Assembly: GCF_002929305.1 (NCBI RefSeq)
Contig: NZ_PJIO01000001.1
Span: 558,001 to 622,000, forward strand
Origin: Arthrobacter sp. GMC3
GTDB taxonomy: Bacteria > Actinomycetota > Actinomycetes > Actinomycetales > Micrococcaceae
DNA: 64,000 nucleotides
Direction of reading: 5' to 3'
Of the stretch, positions 1 through 9,534 are shown piece after piece; position 1 is the stretch's first letter; each line of letters begins with the position of its first letter. The notes beneath the pieces are model-generated. The model had not been told where the DNA came from, searched no databases, and worked only from the letters and a program-made list of their open reading frames with translations. A program made the position numbers and the translations under genes.

Positions 1-1
1 C

Positions 2-1519
2 GAGACTGACACGGAGGTGGCTGCCGTCTTGCTCGGCGACATTTACCGATCGCTCACAGAGGTGGAAGGCGCCGCGGGGAGCGAGGGCACCGGAGCGCTT
101 CTGACTGAGGCGATGCAGCTTGCGGCCCAGCGTCTAGAGGGCGCCTTTACCCTCCTGGCCACGCATGCAGGACAGCCCGGAATTGTTGTTGCGGCACGCC
201 GCAATTCGCCGCTGGTAGTGGGTCTGGGCGACGGCGAGAACTTCCTCGGCTCGGATGTTTCAGGCTTCATCGACTACACTCGCCGCGCCGTGGAGCTGGG
301 GCAGGACCAGGTTGTCACTATTTCTGCGAACTCTGTGGAGATCACCGACTTTTATGGTGCGCCTGCCCAGGGCAAGGAGTACCTGGTTGACTGGGATGCG
401 GCCGCCGCTGAGAAGGGCGGTTACCCGTCCTTCATGGAGAAGGAAATCAACGACCAGCCTGAGGCTGTGGCCCAGACACTTCTTGGCCGTTCTGACATTG
501 ACGGCAAACTGATCCTGGATGAGTTGCGGATCGACGCCGAAGTACTCAAGACCATCAACAAGATCATTGTGCTGGCCTGTGGGACCTCCGCTTACGCCGG
601 GCAGGTTGCCAAGTACGCCATCGAACACTGGTGCCGCATTCCTACCGAGGTGGAACTTTCCCACGAATTCCGCTACCGGGACCCCATCGTGGATGAGAAG
701 ACGCTCATTGTCTCCATCTCGCAGTCGGGGGAGACGATGGACACGCTCATGGCCGTTCGTTACGCGAAGGAACAGGGCGCCAAGACGGTCTCGATCTGCA
801 ATACCAACGGCTCCACCATCCCGCGCGAGTCCGACGCCGTACTGTACACGCACGCCGGTCCGGAAATCGCGGTGGCCTCCACCAAGGCGTTCCTAGCCCA
901 GATCACCGCCGCCTACCTGCTGGGCTTGTATTTGGCACAGCTGCGCGGGAATTTGTTCCAGGGACAGATCAAGGACATCCTGGCTGATCTCGCCAAGGTG
1001 CCGGCCAAGATCGCCAAGGTCCTGGACAACGCCGAGCAAATCAAAGAACTGGCCACCAGTATGGCCGACACCCGCACGGTGTTGTTCCTGGGCCGCCACG
1101 TGGGTTACCCCGTGGCCATGGAAGGCGCCCTTAAGCTGAAGGAACTGGCATACATTCACGCCGAAGGCTTCGCCGCTGGCGAGCTTAAGCATGGCCCCAT
1201 CGCCCTGATCGAGGAGGGCCAGCCGGTCATCGTGGTGGTTCCCTCGCCCCGTGGCCGCGACTCCCTGCACTCTAAGGTTGTCTCCAACATCCAGGAAGTC
1301 CGGGCCCGCGGCGCAAAGACCATCGTGATCGCCGAGGAAGGCGACGAGTCAGTGCGCGAGCATGCCGAGCACGTCTTCTACATCCCCGAGACGACCCCGT
1401 TGTTGGCGCCGCTGTTGACCACCGTGCCGCTGCAGATCTTTGCACTCGCGCTTGCCACCGCCAAAGGCTACGACGTCGACCAGCCCCGCAACCTGGCCAA
1501 GTCGGTCACCGTCGAGTAG
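2..1519 (+). CDS. glmS: Glutamine--fructose-6-phosphate aminotransferase, 5'-truncated by window edge
   Basis: Makes glucosamine-6-phosphate from fructose-6-phosphate and glutamine, the first step to UDP-GlcNAc and peptidoglycan, in the cytosol. The reading frame is open back to base 2 (ETDTEV...), so the catalytic Cys2 and much of the glutaminase domain lie outside the window; the GTG at 17 is only an in-frame internal codon. What remains is the end of the glutaminase domain, then two SIS sugar-isomerase domains: the first with ACGTSAYAG, SISQSGETMDT and AVASTKAF, the second with GRHVGYPVAMEGALKLKE and GELKHGPIALI. The protein ends in NLAKSVTVE, the usual GlmS C-terminus. It is followed by a perfect long hairpin. 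In actinobacteria glmS commonly precedes acpS and nnr, as here. Confidence 0.97.
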   Translation, partial: ETDTEVAAVLLGDIYRSLTEVEGAAGSEGTGALLTEAMQLAAQRLEGAFTLLATHAGQPGIVVAARRNSPLVVGLGDGENFLGSDVSGFIDYTRRAVELGQDQVVTISANSVEITDFYGAPAQGKEYLVDWDAAAAEKGGYPSFMEKEINDQPEAVAQTLLGRSDIDGKLILDELRIDAEVLKTINKIIVLACGTSAYAGQVAKYAIEHWCRIPTEVELSHEFRYRDPIVDEKTLIVSISQSGETMDTLMAVRYAKEQGAKTVSICNTNGSTIPRESDAVLYTHAGPEIAVASTKAFLAQITAAYLLGLYLAQLRGNLFQGQIKDILADLAKVPAKIAKVLDNAEQIKELATSMADTRTVLFLGRHVGYPVAMEGALKLKELAYIHAEGFAAGELKHGPIALIEEGQPVIVVVPSPRGRDSLHSKVVSNIQEVRARGAKTIVIAEEGDESVREHAEHVFYIPETTPLLAPLLTTVPLQIFALALATAKGYDVDQPRNLAKSVTVE

Positions 1520-1539
1520 CCAGAACGGTCCGCCTGTGA

Positions 1540-1607
1540 AAAGGGACGGCGCTTGCGGTTGAGGCCGGTGGTAGACCACCGGCCTCAACCGCAAGCGCCG
1601 TCCCTTT
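1540..1607. terminator. Perfect 33-bp inverted-repeat hairpin after glmS
   Basis: Bases 1540-1572 are exactly complementary to 1575-1607, leaving a 2-nt nominal loop. It starts 20 nt after the glmS stop and probably ends or protects the glmS transcript, although no long U-run follows. Its outer arm carries the 16-mer GACGGCGCTTGCGGTT, which recurs in the hairpin after groEL at 38947-39020, so it looks like one copy of a dispersed hairpin family. Confidence 0.7.
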
Positions 1608-1622
1608 GCGTTTATGCCTAGG

Positions 1623-1697
1623 CGCGGTGAGCTTGCGAGCCGAGGGCAACTGGTTGGGCCCACAGCTGCGAGGGTCCCGCGGTGAGCTTGCGAGCCG
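1623..1697. repeat. 20-bp direct repeat upstream of acpS
   Basis: The identical 20-mer starting CGCGGTGAGCTTGCGAGC occurs at 1623-1642 and 1678-1697, 55 bp apart. Both copies are followed by a similar GGGCAACTGG-like stretch. A related GCGAGCTTGCGAGCG string occurs at 26653-26667 after the ybdK-like gene, which suggests a short dispersed intergenic repeat. The function is unknown. Confidence 0.6.
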
Positions 1698-1714
1698 GGG
1701 GAGCAACTGGGGAA

Positions 1715-1720
1715 TAGGCT
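1715..1720 (+). promoter_or_regulatory. Leaderless -10 element of acpS (TAGGCT)
   Basis: TAGGCT fits the actinobacterial TANNNT -10 pattern and lies 6 nt before the ATG at 1727. No Shine-Dalgarno sequence is present, so transcription probably starts at or next to the start codon. Confidence 0.5.
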
Positions 1721-1726
1721 GGGATC

Positions 1727-2074
1727 ATGATTATTGGCATTGGTGTGGACGTTGTTGACATTGAACGCTTCGGCCGGCAGCTGGAGCGCACTCCCGGTCT
1801 GCGCGACAGGCTGTTCGTACCGGCCGAACGGGGACTGAACACCCAGTCGTTGGCGGCTCGGTTTGCCGCCAAAGAGTCTGTGGCCAAGGCGCTCGGCGCC
1901 CCTGCCGGCATGAACTGGCAGGACTGCTGGATTGGCTTGGATGAAAACGGTCCAACGATCAACGTCAAGGGCACAGTGGCTGCCGTGGCGAAGGCGAAAG
2001 GCATCAAGCACTGGCACTTGTCGATGAGCCACGACGGCGGCATCTCCACCGCCATGGTGATAGCCGAGAGCTGA
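1727..2074 (+). CDS. acpS: Holo-[acyl-carrier-protein] synthase
   Basis: Transfers 4'-phosphopantetheine from CoA to a serine of acyl carrier protein, activating it for fatty-acid synthesis; cytosolic, Mg-dependent. The 115-aa length is normal for the family. The N-terminus [12 protein letters not shown] holds the metal ligand Asp8, and [13 protein letters not shown] holds Glu50, the second conserved acid. The C-terminal [17 protein letters not shown] strand is also typical. The ATG at 1727 has no Shine-Dalgarno sequence but a -10-like TAGGCT 6 nt upstream, so leaderless translation is likely. The stop is followed after one base by the start of nnr, so the two are co-transcribed. Confidence 0.95.
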   Translation: MIIGIGVDVVDIERFGRQLERTPGLRDRLFVPAERGLNTQSLAARFAAKESVAKALGAPAGMNWQDCWIGLDENGPTINVKGTVAAVAKAKGIKHWHLSMSHDGGISTAMVIAES

Positions 2075-2075
2075 C

Positions 2076-3704
2076 ATGCTCCGCGCCTACACTGCCGTGG
2101 CCGTCCGAGTCGCGGAACAGCCACTCCTTGACGCCGGACATGGCCCCGCCCTGATGCGGAGGGCTGCGTATGGGCTGGCGCTCGGTGTGGTCTCCGTGCT
2201 GCGTTCTCGCGGGCAACGAGTCTATGGTTCACGCGCGGTGCTGCTGATCGGTTCCGGAAACAACGGCGGCGACGCGCTTTACGCGGGTGCTTACCTTGCC
2301 TCCCGCGGGGTGCGTGCGACGGCGTTGCTTGCCAGTGAACGAACCCATCCTGACGCCTTAGCTGCGTTCATCAAAGCGGGTGGGCGGTCCATGAACATGC
2401 CGCTTCCCGCTACAGTGCCAGCTTCGAGTCCCGGCCAGGCGCCGCCGTCGTACCCCGCTAGGGGAGAAGGCGCCCAGCAGGCTTTCCTTGCGGAAGCAGA
2501 CTCCGCCGACGTCATCGTTGACGGCTTGCTGGGGACCGGAGGGCATGGCGGGCTGCAGGGGCCGGTGGCAGCCGTTGTAGCGCAGCTGTGCGAGATAGTG
2601 GCGGGCGTTGATGGGCCGGCAGTGGTGGCCTGCGATCTACCCAGCGGAGTCAACGCCACAACCGGTGAAGTCATGTCCCCCGTGCTCCCAGCAGATCTCA
2701 CTGTCACCTTCGGGGCGGCCAAAACCGGGTTGCTCACCGCCCCGGCCGAACAGCTTTGCGGCACCGTGGCCGTGGTGGACATCGGTATCACGGAGTTCCT
2801 CGGAGATGCCGATGTTCTCCGACTTGAAAGCTGCGATGTAGCGAAGCTGCTGCCCCGCCCTGTTGCGGCCGATCACAAGTACACCCGGGGTGTGGCCGGG
2901 ATTGTGGCCGGTTCGGCGAGGTACCCCGGGGCGGGTCTCCTCGCGGTGTCGGCATCTTCCGCCTGTGGGCCGGGGATGGTTCGGTATCTCGGAGCGCCCG
3001 AAGTGTGCGCCGCGATCCATGTGCGCAACCCCGAGGTAGTTTGTTCCCAAGAGTTTCCCACCAACGTTCGGGTCCAAGCGTGGTTGGTAGGTCCGGGGAT
3101 AGACGGCGACGACGACGCTTTGCGACGGGCTAGGGAAGCCATGGATTCCGGGGTTCCCACGGTGGTGGACGCCGCGGCATTGGCACTCCTTGGCAGCGGG
3201 AGACCAACGGAAAAACCGGAAGCGGCGACGGGGGGAGCCGGGAGCCCGCACAACACGCAGCTTGTCCTGACCCCGCACGCAGGAGAACTTTCCTCGCTCT
3301 TTGCTCGGCACGGAATTGCCAAATCTCGCGCCGAGATCGAGGCTGCACCGCTGGCCGCGGCCCGCCTGGCCGCACGCGTCACGGGCTCCACGGTGCTGCT
3401 GAAAGGCCCCACCACAGTGGTGGCGGCACCCAGCGGAAGGGTCTTCACCCAGGCCGACGGCGCGCCGTCGTTAGCTACGGCAGGAAGCGGTGACACCCTG
3501 GCCGGGATCTTGGTGGCACTGCTCGCCATGCGGGCCGAACGTCCACATCTAGAAGGCTTGGACGGCGGCGCGGCGGACACACTGGCCATAACCGCGGCAC
3601 TGGCAGCAGTTTTGCATGGCAGACTGGCGCAGGACGACGCGCCCCTGAACGCCGGCCAGTTGGCCGCGCGGATCCCAGCCATCTGGGCAGGGCTTGCGCA
3701 CTAA
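2076..3704 (+). CDS. nnr: Bifunctional NAD(P)HX epimerase / ADP-dependent dehydratase
   Basis: Repairs hydrated NADH and NADPH: the N-terminal domain interconverts R and S epimers and the C-terminal domain dehydrates S-NAD(P)HX. The 542-aa protein has a YjeF_N domain at about residues 1-230 (GSGNNGGDALYAG, DGLLGTG, ACDLPSGV) and a ribokinase-like YjeF_C domain at about 255-540 (AGSARYPGAG, LTPHAGELSSLF, LKGPTTVVAAPSG, ATAGSGDTLAGIL). Two low-complexity linkers, near residue 110 and in the C-terminal domain near 375-390, are longer than in minimal homologues. The ATG at 2076 is one base after the acpS stop, so translation is probably coupled. Confidence 0.93.
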   Translation: MLRAYTAVAVRVAEQPLLDAGHGPALMRRAAYGLALGVVSVLRSRGQRVYGSRAVLLIGSGNNGGDALYAGAYLASRGVRATALLASERTHPDALAAFIKAGGRSMNMPLPATVPASSPGQAPPSYPARGEGAQQAFLAEADSADVIVDGLLGTGGHGGLQGPVAAVVAQLCEIVAGVDGPAVVACDLPSGVNATTGEVMSPVLPADLTVTFGAAKTGLLTAPAEQLCGTVAVVDIGITEFLGDADVLRLESCDVAKLLPRPVAADHKYTRGVAGIVAGSARYPGAGLLAVSASSACGPGMVRYLGAPEVCAAIHVRNPEVVCSQEFPTNVRVQAWLVGPGIDGDDDALRRAREAMDSGVPTVVDAAALALLGSGRPTEKPEAATGGAGSPHNTQLVLTPHAGELSSLFARHGIAKSRAEIEAAPLAAARLAARVTGSTVLLKGPTTVVAAPSGRVFTQADGAPSLATAGSGDTLAGILVALLAMRAERPHLEGLDGGAADTLAITAALAAVLHGRLAQDDAPLNAGQLAARIPAIWAGLAH

Positions 3705-3719
3705 CCCGAGGGAGACCCT

Positions 3720-5840
3720 GTGGAACTTTGGCCCGGCCGGCAGCATCCCTTGGGATCCCACTCCGATGGTAACGGCACCAACTTCGCCTTGTTTAGCGAC
3801 GGCGCACAGGCAGTGGACTTGTGTCTTTTTGACGCAGACGGTCTTGAGAGCCGGCTCCCACTGACCGAGGTGGACGCCTATGTGTGGCACGGATACGTCC
3901 CGGGAATAGGGCCGGGGCAGGAGTATGGGTACCGGGTGGAGGGGCCGTGGGACCCTACCCAAGGTCTGCGCTTCAACGCCAACAAACTGCTGCTTGACCC
4001 GTATGCACGGGCCGTGGGCGGTCAGATCTCCTGGGGCCAGCCACTCTACGCCTATGACTTCGGGCAACCGCTAACCCGCAATGACGAAGACTCCGCGCCC
4101 CAGACTTTCCGTTCCGTGGTCACCGACGACACCTTCGACTGGTCGGGCGAGAATGGAGGACCGGAAGTACGCCCGGACGTTTCCTACCACCAGAGCGTTA
4201 TCTACGAGGCCCACGTCAAGGGGCTGACCGCGCTACACCCGGAAGTCCCGGAGCACCAGCGAGGCAGCTACGCCGGTGTGGCCCACCCGGCCGTTGTCAG
4301 CCACCTGAAGAACTTGGGCGTGACCGCCGTCGAACTGATGCCGATTCATCAGTTCGTCCAGGATGACGCGCTCGCAGCCAGGGGCCTGCGCAACTACTGG
4401 GGCTACAACACGATTGGATTCTTTGCACCCCACAATGAGTACGCGGCCGCCAGCGACCCCTGCGAGCAGGTTCGCGAATTCAAGGCGATGGTCAAGGAAT
4501 TGCACCGCAACGGGCTGGAAGTCATCCTGGACGTGGTCTACAACCACACGGCCGAAGGGAATCATCTTGGTCCCACACTGTCATTTAGGGGCATCGACAA
4601 CGACGCATACTACCGGCTCATGGACGAGGACAAGGAACACTATCTTGACTACACCGGCACGGGAAATTCGTTCAACGTCAGGCAACCGCACGCACTGCAA
4701 CTGATCATGGACTCGCTACGGTACTGGGTGAGCGAGATGCACGTGGACGGCTTCCGATTTGACCTGGCAGCAACCCTGGCCAGGGAATTTTACGACGTCG
4801 ACAAGCTCTCCACCTTCTTTGAAATGGTGCAACAGGATCCGGTGGTATCCCGGGTCAAACTCATCGCTGAACCGTGGGATCTGGGACCCGGCGGATACCA
4901 AGTCGGGAACTTCCCGCCGCAATGGACCGAATGGAACGGCAAGTTCCGGGACGCGATCCGAGACTTCTGGCACGGTCAGCCCGCAACCTTGGGCGAGTTC
5001 GCCTCCCGCCTCACCGGATCATCGGATCTCTACGGCCACTCGGGCCGGCGTCCGGTGGCCTCCATCAACTTTGTCACCGCCCACGACGGCTTTACCCTGG
5101 CAGACCTTGTCAGCTACAACAGCAAGCACAACGAGGCTAATGGTGAGGACAATCGCGACGGTGAGTCCCACAACCGCTCCTGGAATTTCGGGGTCGAGGG
5201 ACCTACCGGCGACGCAGCAATCCTGGCGGTGCGTGCCCGACAGAAACGCAATTTCCTGACCACGCTGCTTTTGTCCCAGGGAGTCCCGATGATCTTGCAC
5301 GGTGACGAGCTCGGACGCACCCAAAACGGCAACAACAACGCCTATGCCCAGGATTCGCCGCTGACCTGGATCAACTGGGACACGGCCGATTTGGAACTCG
5401 TGGACTTTGTCTCCCGGCTGGGACGGTTGCGCGCAGCCCATCCGGTGTTCCGGCGTCGTCGTTTCTTCGACGGCCACCCCGTGGAACGCGGGGACGACGG
5501 CGCTTTGGCGGACATAATCTGGCTGCGGCCGGATTCGGCGGCGATGACCGGGGCCGACTGGGACAGCGGATTTGGCCGCAGCATTGGTGTGTTCCTCAAT
5601 GGTGACGGCATCCCCGATTGCGATGCCCAGGGCAGGGAAGTGGTGGATGACTGCTTCCTGCTGTTGTTCAACGCCGGCGAGGACGCCGTGGACTTCACTC
5701 TTCCAGGCGATGAGTATGCCGAGAAGTGGGTGGTGGAGATCCATACGGACGGTGTCAGCGCCGCGGAATTTGCGGCCGGAAACGTGGTGGCCGTCGCCGG
5801 GCGGTCGGTGCTGGTGTTGCGGGCTCCAGATCGCAGCTGA
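3720..5840 (+). CDS. glgX: Glycogen debranching enzyme GlgX (GH13_11)
   Basis: Hydrolyses alpha-1,6 branch linkages of glycogen or limit dextrin in the cytosol. At 706 aa it has the normal length: N-terminal CBM48-like beta domain (about 1-120), (beta/alpha)8 catalytic domain and a C-terminal beta domain. Catalytic motifs are DVVYNHTAEGN, DGFRFDLA with nucleophile Asp348, AEPWDLG with acid/base Glu384, and TAHDGFTL with the third acid. GTG at 3720 is preceded by GAGGGAG with good spacing. It follows nnr by 15 bp on the same strand, but no other glycogen gene is nearby. Confidence 0.95.
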   Translation: MELWPGRQHPLGSHSDGNGTNFALFSDGAQAVDLCLFDADGLESRLPLTEVDAYVWHGYVPGIGPGQEYGYRVEGPWDPTQGLRFNANKLLLDPYARAVGGQISWGQPLYAYDFGQPLTRNDEDSAPQTFRSVVTDDTFDWSGENGGPEVRPDVSYHQSVIYEAHVKGLTALHPEVPEHQRGSYAGVAHPAVVSHLKNLGVTAVELMPIHQFVQDDALAARGLRNYWGYNTIGFFAPHNEYAAASDPCEQVREFKAMVKELHRNGLEVILDVVYNHTAEGNHLGPTLSFRGIDNDAYYRLMDEDKEHYLDYTGTGNSFNVRQPHALQLIMDSLRYWVSEMHVDGFRFDLAATLAREFYDVDKLSTFFEMVQQDPVVSRVKLIAEPWDLGPGGYQVGNFPPQWTEWNGKFRDAIRDFWHGQPATLGEFASRLTGSSDLYGHSGRRPVASINFVTAHDGFTLADLVSYNSKHNEANGEDNRDGESHNRSWNFGVEGPTGDAAILAVRARQKRNFLTTLLLSQGVPMILHGDELGRTQNGNNNAYAQDSPLTWINWDTADLELVDFVSRLGRLRAAHPVFRRRRFFDGHPVERGDDGALADIIWLRPDSAAMTGADWDSGFGRSIGVFLNGDGIPDCDAQGREVVDDCFLLLFNAGEDAVDFTLPGDEYAEKWVVEIHTDGVSAAEFAAGNVVAVAGRSVLVLRAPDRS

Positions 5841-5890
5841 GTGCCGCCGTCGCGCCCTCCGCCTGAGCGGCTAAGGGGGTGTCTGGCAGG

Positions 5891-5928
5891 GCCACCCATA
5901 TGGCTGCAGTCACAGTCGCCAGGGTGGC
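5891..5928. terminator. Weak hairpin after glgX
   Basis: GCCACCC at 5891-5897 pairs with GGGTGGC at 5922-5928 across a 24-nt loop, between the glgX stop and the next gene. There is no U-tract, so it may or may not terminate glgX. Confidence 0.25.
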
Positions 5929-5940
5929 AAGATAAGAAGC

Positions 5941-6978
<1,038 letters not shown>

Positions 6979-6984
6979 CCTTTT

Positions 6985-7057
6985 GCGTGCCGTGGGCACG
7001 CTTGTGTGACAAAACTGCGAGACATTCCTTGCCTGAGGGAACAATTCCGAGGCAAGG
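6985..7057. other. Intergenic region upstream of ino1 with two small inverted repeats
   Basis: A 7-bp stem GCGTGCC/GGCACGC with a 3-nt loop (6985-7001) right after the reductase stop may end that transcript. A second inverted repeat, CCTTGCCT (7027-7034) and AGGCAAGG (7050-7057), lies just upstream of a possible -10 TAGAAT at 7067-7072 and could be an operator. That would give ino1 a leader of about 130 nt. All of this is by eye. Confidence 0.3.
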
Positions 7058-7210
7058 GGAGTTGACTAGAATGGTTAAGGGCGCCGTTGGGGCGTCAGGT
7101 CCGGTTGAATAGCCGTGCGTTGTGTCTTTGTGTAAGAAATGAAGACATGCGCCGACCCATCACCGCAATGTGTGAGAGCCGGACCCGTGTGAGTTTTATG
7201 AAGGAGTTCC

Positions 7211-8290
7211 GTGTCCAATCATCCTATTCGGGTTGCCATTGTCGGTGTGGGTAACTGTGCCTCGTCCCTGGTGCAGGGCGTCCAGTACTACCACAACGCC
7301 GACCCGACCGTGAAGGTCCCGGGCTTGATGCACGTTGAATTTGGCCAGTACCACGTCAATGACGTGCAGTTCGTGGCCGCGTTCGACGTCGACAGCAAAA
7401 AGGTGGGGCTCGACCTCTCCGATGCCATCGGCGCCAGCGAGAACAACACGATCAAGCTCGCGGACGTGCCGAACCTGGACGTCCCCGTGCTGCGTGGACA
7501 CACCCTGGACGGCCTGGGCAAGTACTACCGTGAGACCATCGTGGAATCCGATGAGTCGCCGGTGGACGTTGTTGCCACCCTCAAGGCCGCCCAGGTCGAC
7601 GTGATGGTTTGCTACCTGCCCGTTGGCTCCGAGGCTGCCGCGAAGTTCTACGCCCAGTGCGCCATCGACGCCGGCGTCGCCTTCGTCAACGCGTTGCCTG
7701 TCTTCATTGCCGGCACCAAGGAGTGGGCCGACAAGTTCACCGCCGCTGGCGTGCCGATCGTGGGCGATGACATCAAGAGCCAGATCGGTGCCACCATCAC
7801 GCACCGTGTCATGGCGAAGTTGTTCGAGGACCGCGGTGTGATCTTGGACCGCACGTACCAGCTCAACGTTGGCGGCAACATGGACTTCAAGAACATGCTC
7901 GAGCGTGAGCGCCTGGAATCCAAGAAGATCTCCAAGACTCAGGCCGTCACCTCCAACACCTCTGCAGTGTTGGCAGCCGACGACGTTCACATCGGCCCGT
8001 CCGATTACGTTGCCTGGCTGGACGACCGCAAGTGGGCCTTTGTCCGCCTCGAAGGCCGCAACTTCGGTGACGCCCCCGTGTCCCTGGAATACAAGCTTGA
8101 GGTTTGGGACTCACCCAACTCGGCAGGTGTCATCATCGACGCCATCCGTGCGGCGAAGATCGCCCTGGACCGTGGCATCGGCGGACCCATCCTTTCCGCG
8201 TCCAGCTACTTCATGAAGTCCCCGCCGGAGCAGTACGCGGACGACATCGCACACGAAAAGGTTGAGGCCTTCATCCGCGGCGACGTCTAG
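7211..8290 (+). CDS. ino1: Inositol-3-phosphate synthase (myo-inositol-1-phosphate synthase)
   Basis: NAD-dependent cyclisation of glucose-6-phosphate to inositol-3-phosphate, the source of inositol for mycothiol and phosphatidylinositol. The 359-aa length matches the compact actinobacterial enzyme rather than the roughly 500-aa eukaryotic one. The N-terminal Rossmann motif is [20 protein letters not shown]; conserved catalytic-core segments include [26 protein letters not shown] and [13 protein letters not shown] at 7211 follows a clear AAGGAG. The product is the substrate of the MshA-type transferase encoded at 17766-19019. A terminator-like hairpin follows. Confidence 0.96.
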   Translation: MSNHPIRVAIVGVGNCASSLVQGVQYYHNADPTVKVPGLMHVEFGQYHVNDVQFVAAFDVDSKKVGLDLSDAIGASENNTIKLADVPNLDVPVLRGHTLDGLGKYYRETIVESDESPVDVVATLKAAQVDVMVCYLPVGSEAAAKFYAQCAIDAGVAFVNALPVFIAGTKEWADKFTAAGVPIVGDDIKSQIGATITHRVMAKLFEDRGVILDRTYQLNVGGNMDFKNMLERERLESKKISKTQAVTSNTSAVLAADDVHIGPSDYVAWLDDRKWAFVRLEGRNFGDAPVSLEYKLEVWDSPNSAGVIIDAIRAAKIALDRGIGGPILSASSYFMKSPPEQYADDIAHEKVEAFIRGDV

Positions 8291-8334
8291 ACGCCGTATC
8301 ACCTTTGGTGCGTTTTTCCTGAACGCGGTATCAC
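8291..8334 (+). repeat. Left array of a 32-bp-period repeat (2 units)
   Basis: The core ACGC(C/G)GTATCAC followed by CTTTGG occurs at 8291-8302 and 8323-8334, exactly 32 bp apart, just after the ino1 stop. The same core occurs three more times in the opposite orientation on the other side of the DUF559 gene (9457-9532), again at exactly 32-bp spacing. Confidence 0.8.
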
Positions 8335-8349
8335 CTTTGGTTGATTAGT

Positions 8350-8386
8350 GCCGAACGCTCTCTCATTTGTTGAGGGGGCGTTCGGC
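8350..8386. terminator. Hairpin between convergent ino1 and the DUF559 gene
   Basis: GCCGAACGC (8350-8358) pairs with GCGTTCGGC (8378-8386), with partial pairing of the CTCTC/GAGG inside, followed by ATTT. It is probably a bidirectional terminator shared by ino1 and the convergent gene. Confidence 0.6.
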
Positions 8387-8410
8387 ATTTAACGGTCTTC
8401 TGCCAGGACA

Positions 8411-9379
8411 TCAGTTGCCTGATGCGAAACCAGACTCGATGGCGGGATCCGTCCAGGCATGCTGGCGGGCGGCCTTGATGCGGCGGACTGCGGCTTCAAA
8501 CCCGTCGGCAAGATCCGCCTCGGTGAAAATGAGCACGGTCCAGCCGGCAGCCTCAAATGCCTTGTCCCTGCGCCGGTCACTGCGCCGCTGCACCTCGTCC
8601 AGGTGATGGGCACCGTCGTACTGAAGTGCGATGCGCCGTGACCGGTAGCCGGCATCGGCAGAGGGGGCGCCACGACCTTTCCTTAGGGTGAGTTGCAATT
8701 CGGGTTCCGGCAGGCCGGCGTCGGCCATAGCCAGACGCAGGAGGGTTTCAGGCGGTGAATCGGCGCCAACGCGCATGAGCTCAAGCGCTTCCCTCGCCCG
8801 GACGATTCCCTGCAGGTTTCGGTGCCACCCCACCATGTCCCGGAGGGATTCCATCGTGGCGTAGGGCATCTGCCGGCTCTCAAATTCCGGGCGTGGGATG
8901 CGGATGAGCTGGTCGCCCATGCACACTAGGTCGCTAGTGGGCAGGATACGTGCCAGATCTAGCCAAGTGCGCGCCCTGGTACTGATGTGGAACTCCCCGT
9001 CAGTTTCCACCTCGTTGCTGAAGGACGTCACTCTGTGGCCGGTAATGCCTTTCCGGCGTATTTGCGGCAGTTTTCGAGCCTTACTGAAGTGCAACTCATT
9101 TGAATCTGCCAACCAGGGCGGCAGGACAAGTTCGTGCAACCTGGCTGCAGTGGAATGCGAAATCCATGCACCAGGGGTGGCCGCGCACAAGGCCCGGGCC
9201 GCCTCCCGCAGCGTGAAGTCCCACCCGTCCGGACGGTACAGGCCATGGCTGACACCCGTGACCGCGTGACCCCGGAGTTCCGCACGCGTAAGGCCGCGGG
9301 CACGAGCCTCGCCCGCGGTGAAGGGGATTTCGGGGATGCCGAACGCTCCATGGGGTGCCATGAAGCTAGTCTGGCGCAC
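8411..9379 (-). CDS. DUF559 / PD-(D/E)XK nuclease-like protein with AbiEi-like N-terminus
   Basis: 322 aa. The N-terminal part (AGEARARGLTRAELRGH ... VSHGLYRPDGW) resembles the winged-helix start seen in AbiEi-type proteins. The C-terminal about 110 residues carry IALQYDGAHHLDEVQRRSDRRR and a tail WTVLIFTEADLADGFEAAVRRI, the pattern of DUF559/Vsr-like PD-(D/E)XK folds. The function is unknown; DNA binding or cleavage is an inference from fold class. The start is uncertain: GTG at 9379 or ATG at 9361, neither with a clear ribosome site. It is a single gene flanked by inverted arrays of a 32-bp-period repeat, which is unusual and may reflect mobility or self-regulation. Confidence 0.75.
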   Translation of the reverse strand: MRQTSFMAPHGAFGIPEIPFTAGEARARGLTRAELRGHAVTGVSHGLYRPDGWDFTLREAARALCAATPGAWISHSTAARLHELVLPPWLADSNELHFSKARKLPQIRRKGITGHRVTSFSNEVETDGEFHISTRARTWLDLARILPTSDLVCMGDQLIRIPRPEFESRQMPYATMESLRDMVGWHRNLQGIVRAREALELMRVGADSPPETLLRLAMADAGLPEPELQLTLRKGRGAPSADAGYRSRRIALQYDGAHHLDEVQRRSDRRRDKAFEAAGWTVLIFTEADLADGFEAAVRRIKAARQHAWTDPAIESGFASGN

Positions 9380-9420
9380 ATTAGGATTCCGCGCCGGAAG
9401 TTATCCACAGGCGAGCCAGC

Positions 9421-9458
9421 ACCATTGGCTGTGACCGGGAACAGCCACAGCCAATGGT
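9421..9458. repeat. Perfect 13-bp inverted repeat upstream of the DUF559 gene
   Basis: ACCATTGGCTGTG (9421-9433) pairs exactly with CACAGCCAATGGT (9446-9458). Its right arm runs into the first unit of the adjacent 32-bp-period array, so hairpin and repeat are physically joined. It could be an operator, a terminator for the upstream GH13 gene on the minus strand, or part of the repeat element. Confidence 0.6.
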
Positions 9459-9532
9459 GATACGGCGTTGGCCCATAGCGCGCCAAAAGTGATACGGCGT
9501 TGGTGGGAAACGCGCCAAAAGTGATACCGCGT
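9457..9532 (-). repeat. Right array of the 32-bp-period repeat (3 units, inverted)
   Basis: GTGATAC(G/C)GCGT cores lie at 9457-9468, 9489-9500 and 9521-9532, a period of exactly 32 bp. Two of them are preceded by CGCCAAAA. These are the reverse complement of the units at 8291-8334. The last unit ends 2 bp before the stop codon of the GH13 gene. Confidence 0.8.
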
Positions 9533-9534
9533 CT

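Noticed and set aside
2873..3682. 269-aa minus-strand frame over nnr
   Set aside because: A Ser/Ala-rich shadow; the forward YjeF domains are clear.
8291..9532. CRISPR-like array
   Set aside because: The 32-bp period recalls CRISPR spacing, but there are only two and three units, with 12-nt spacers, inverted around a gene, and no cas gene.
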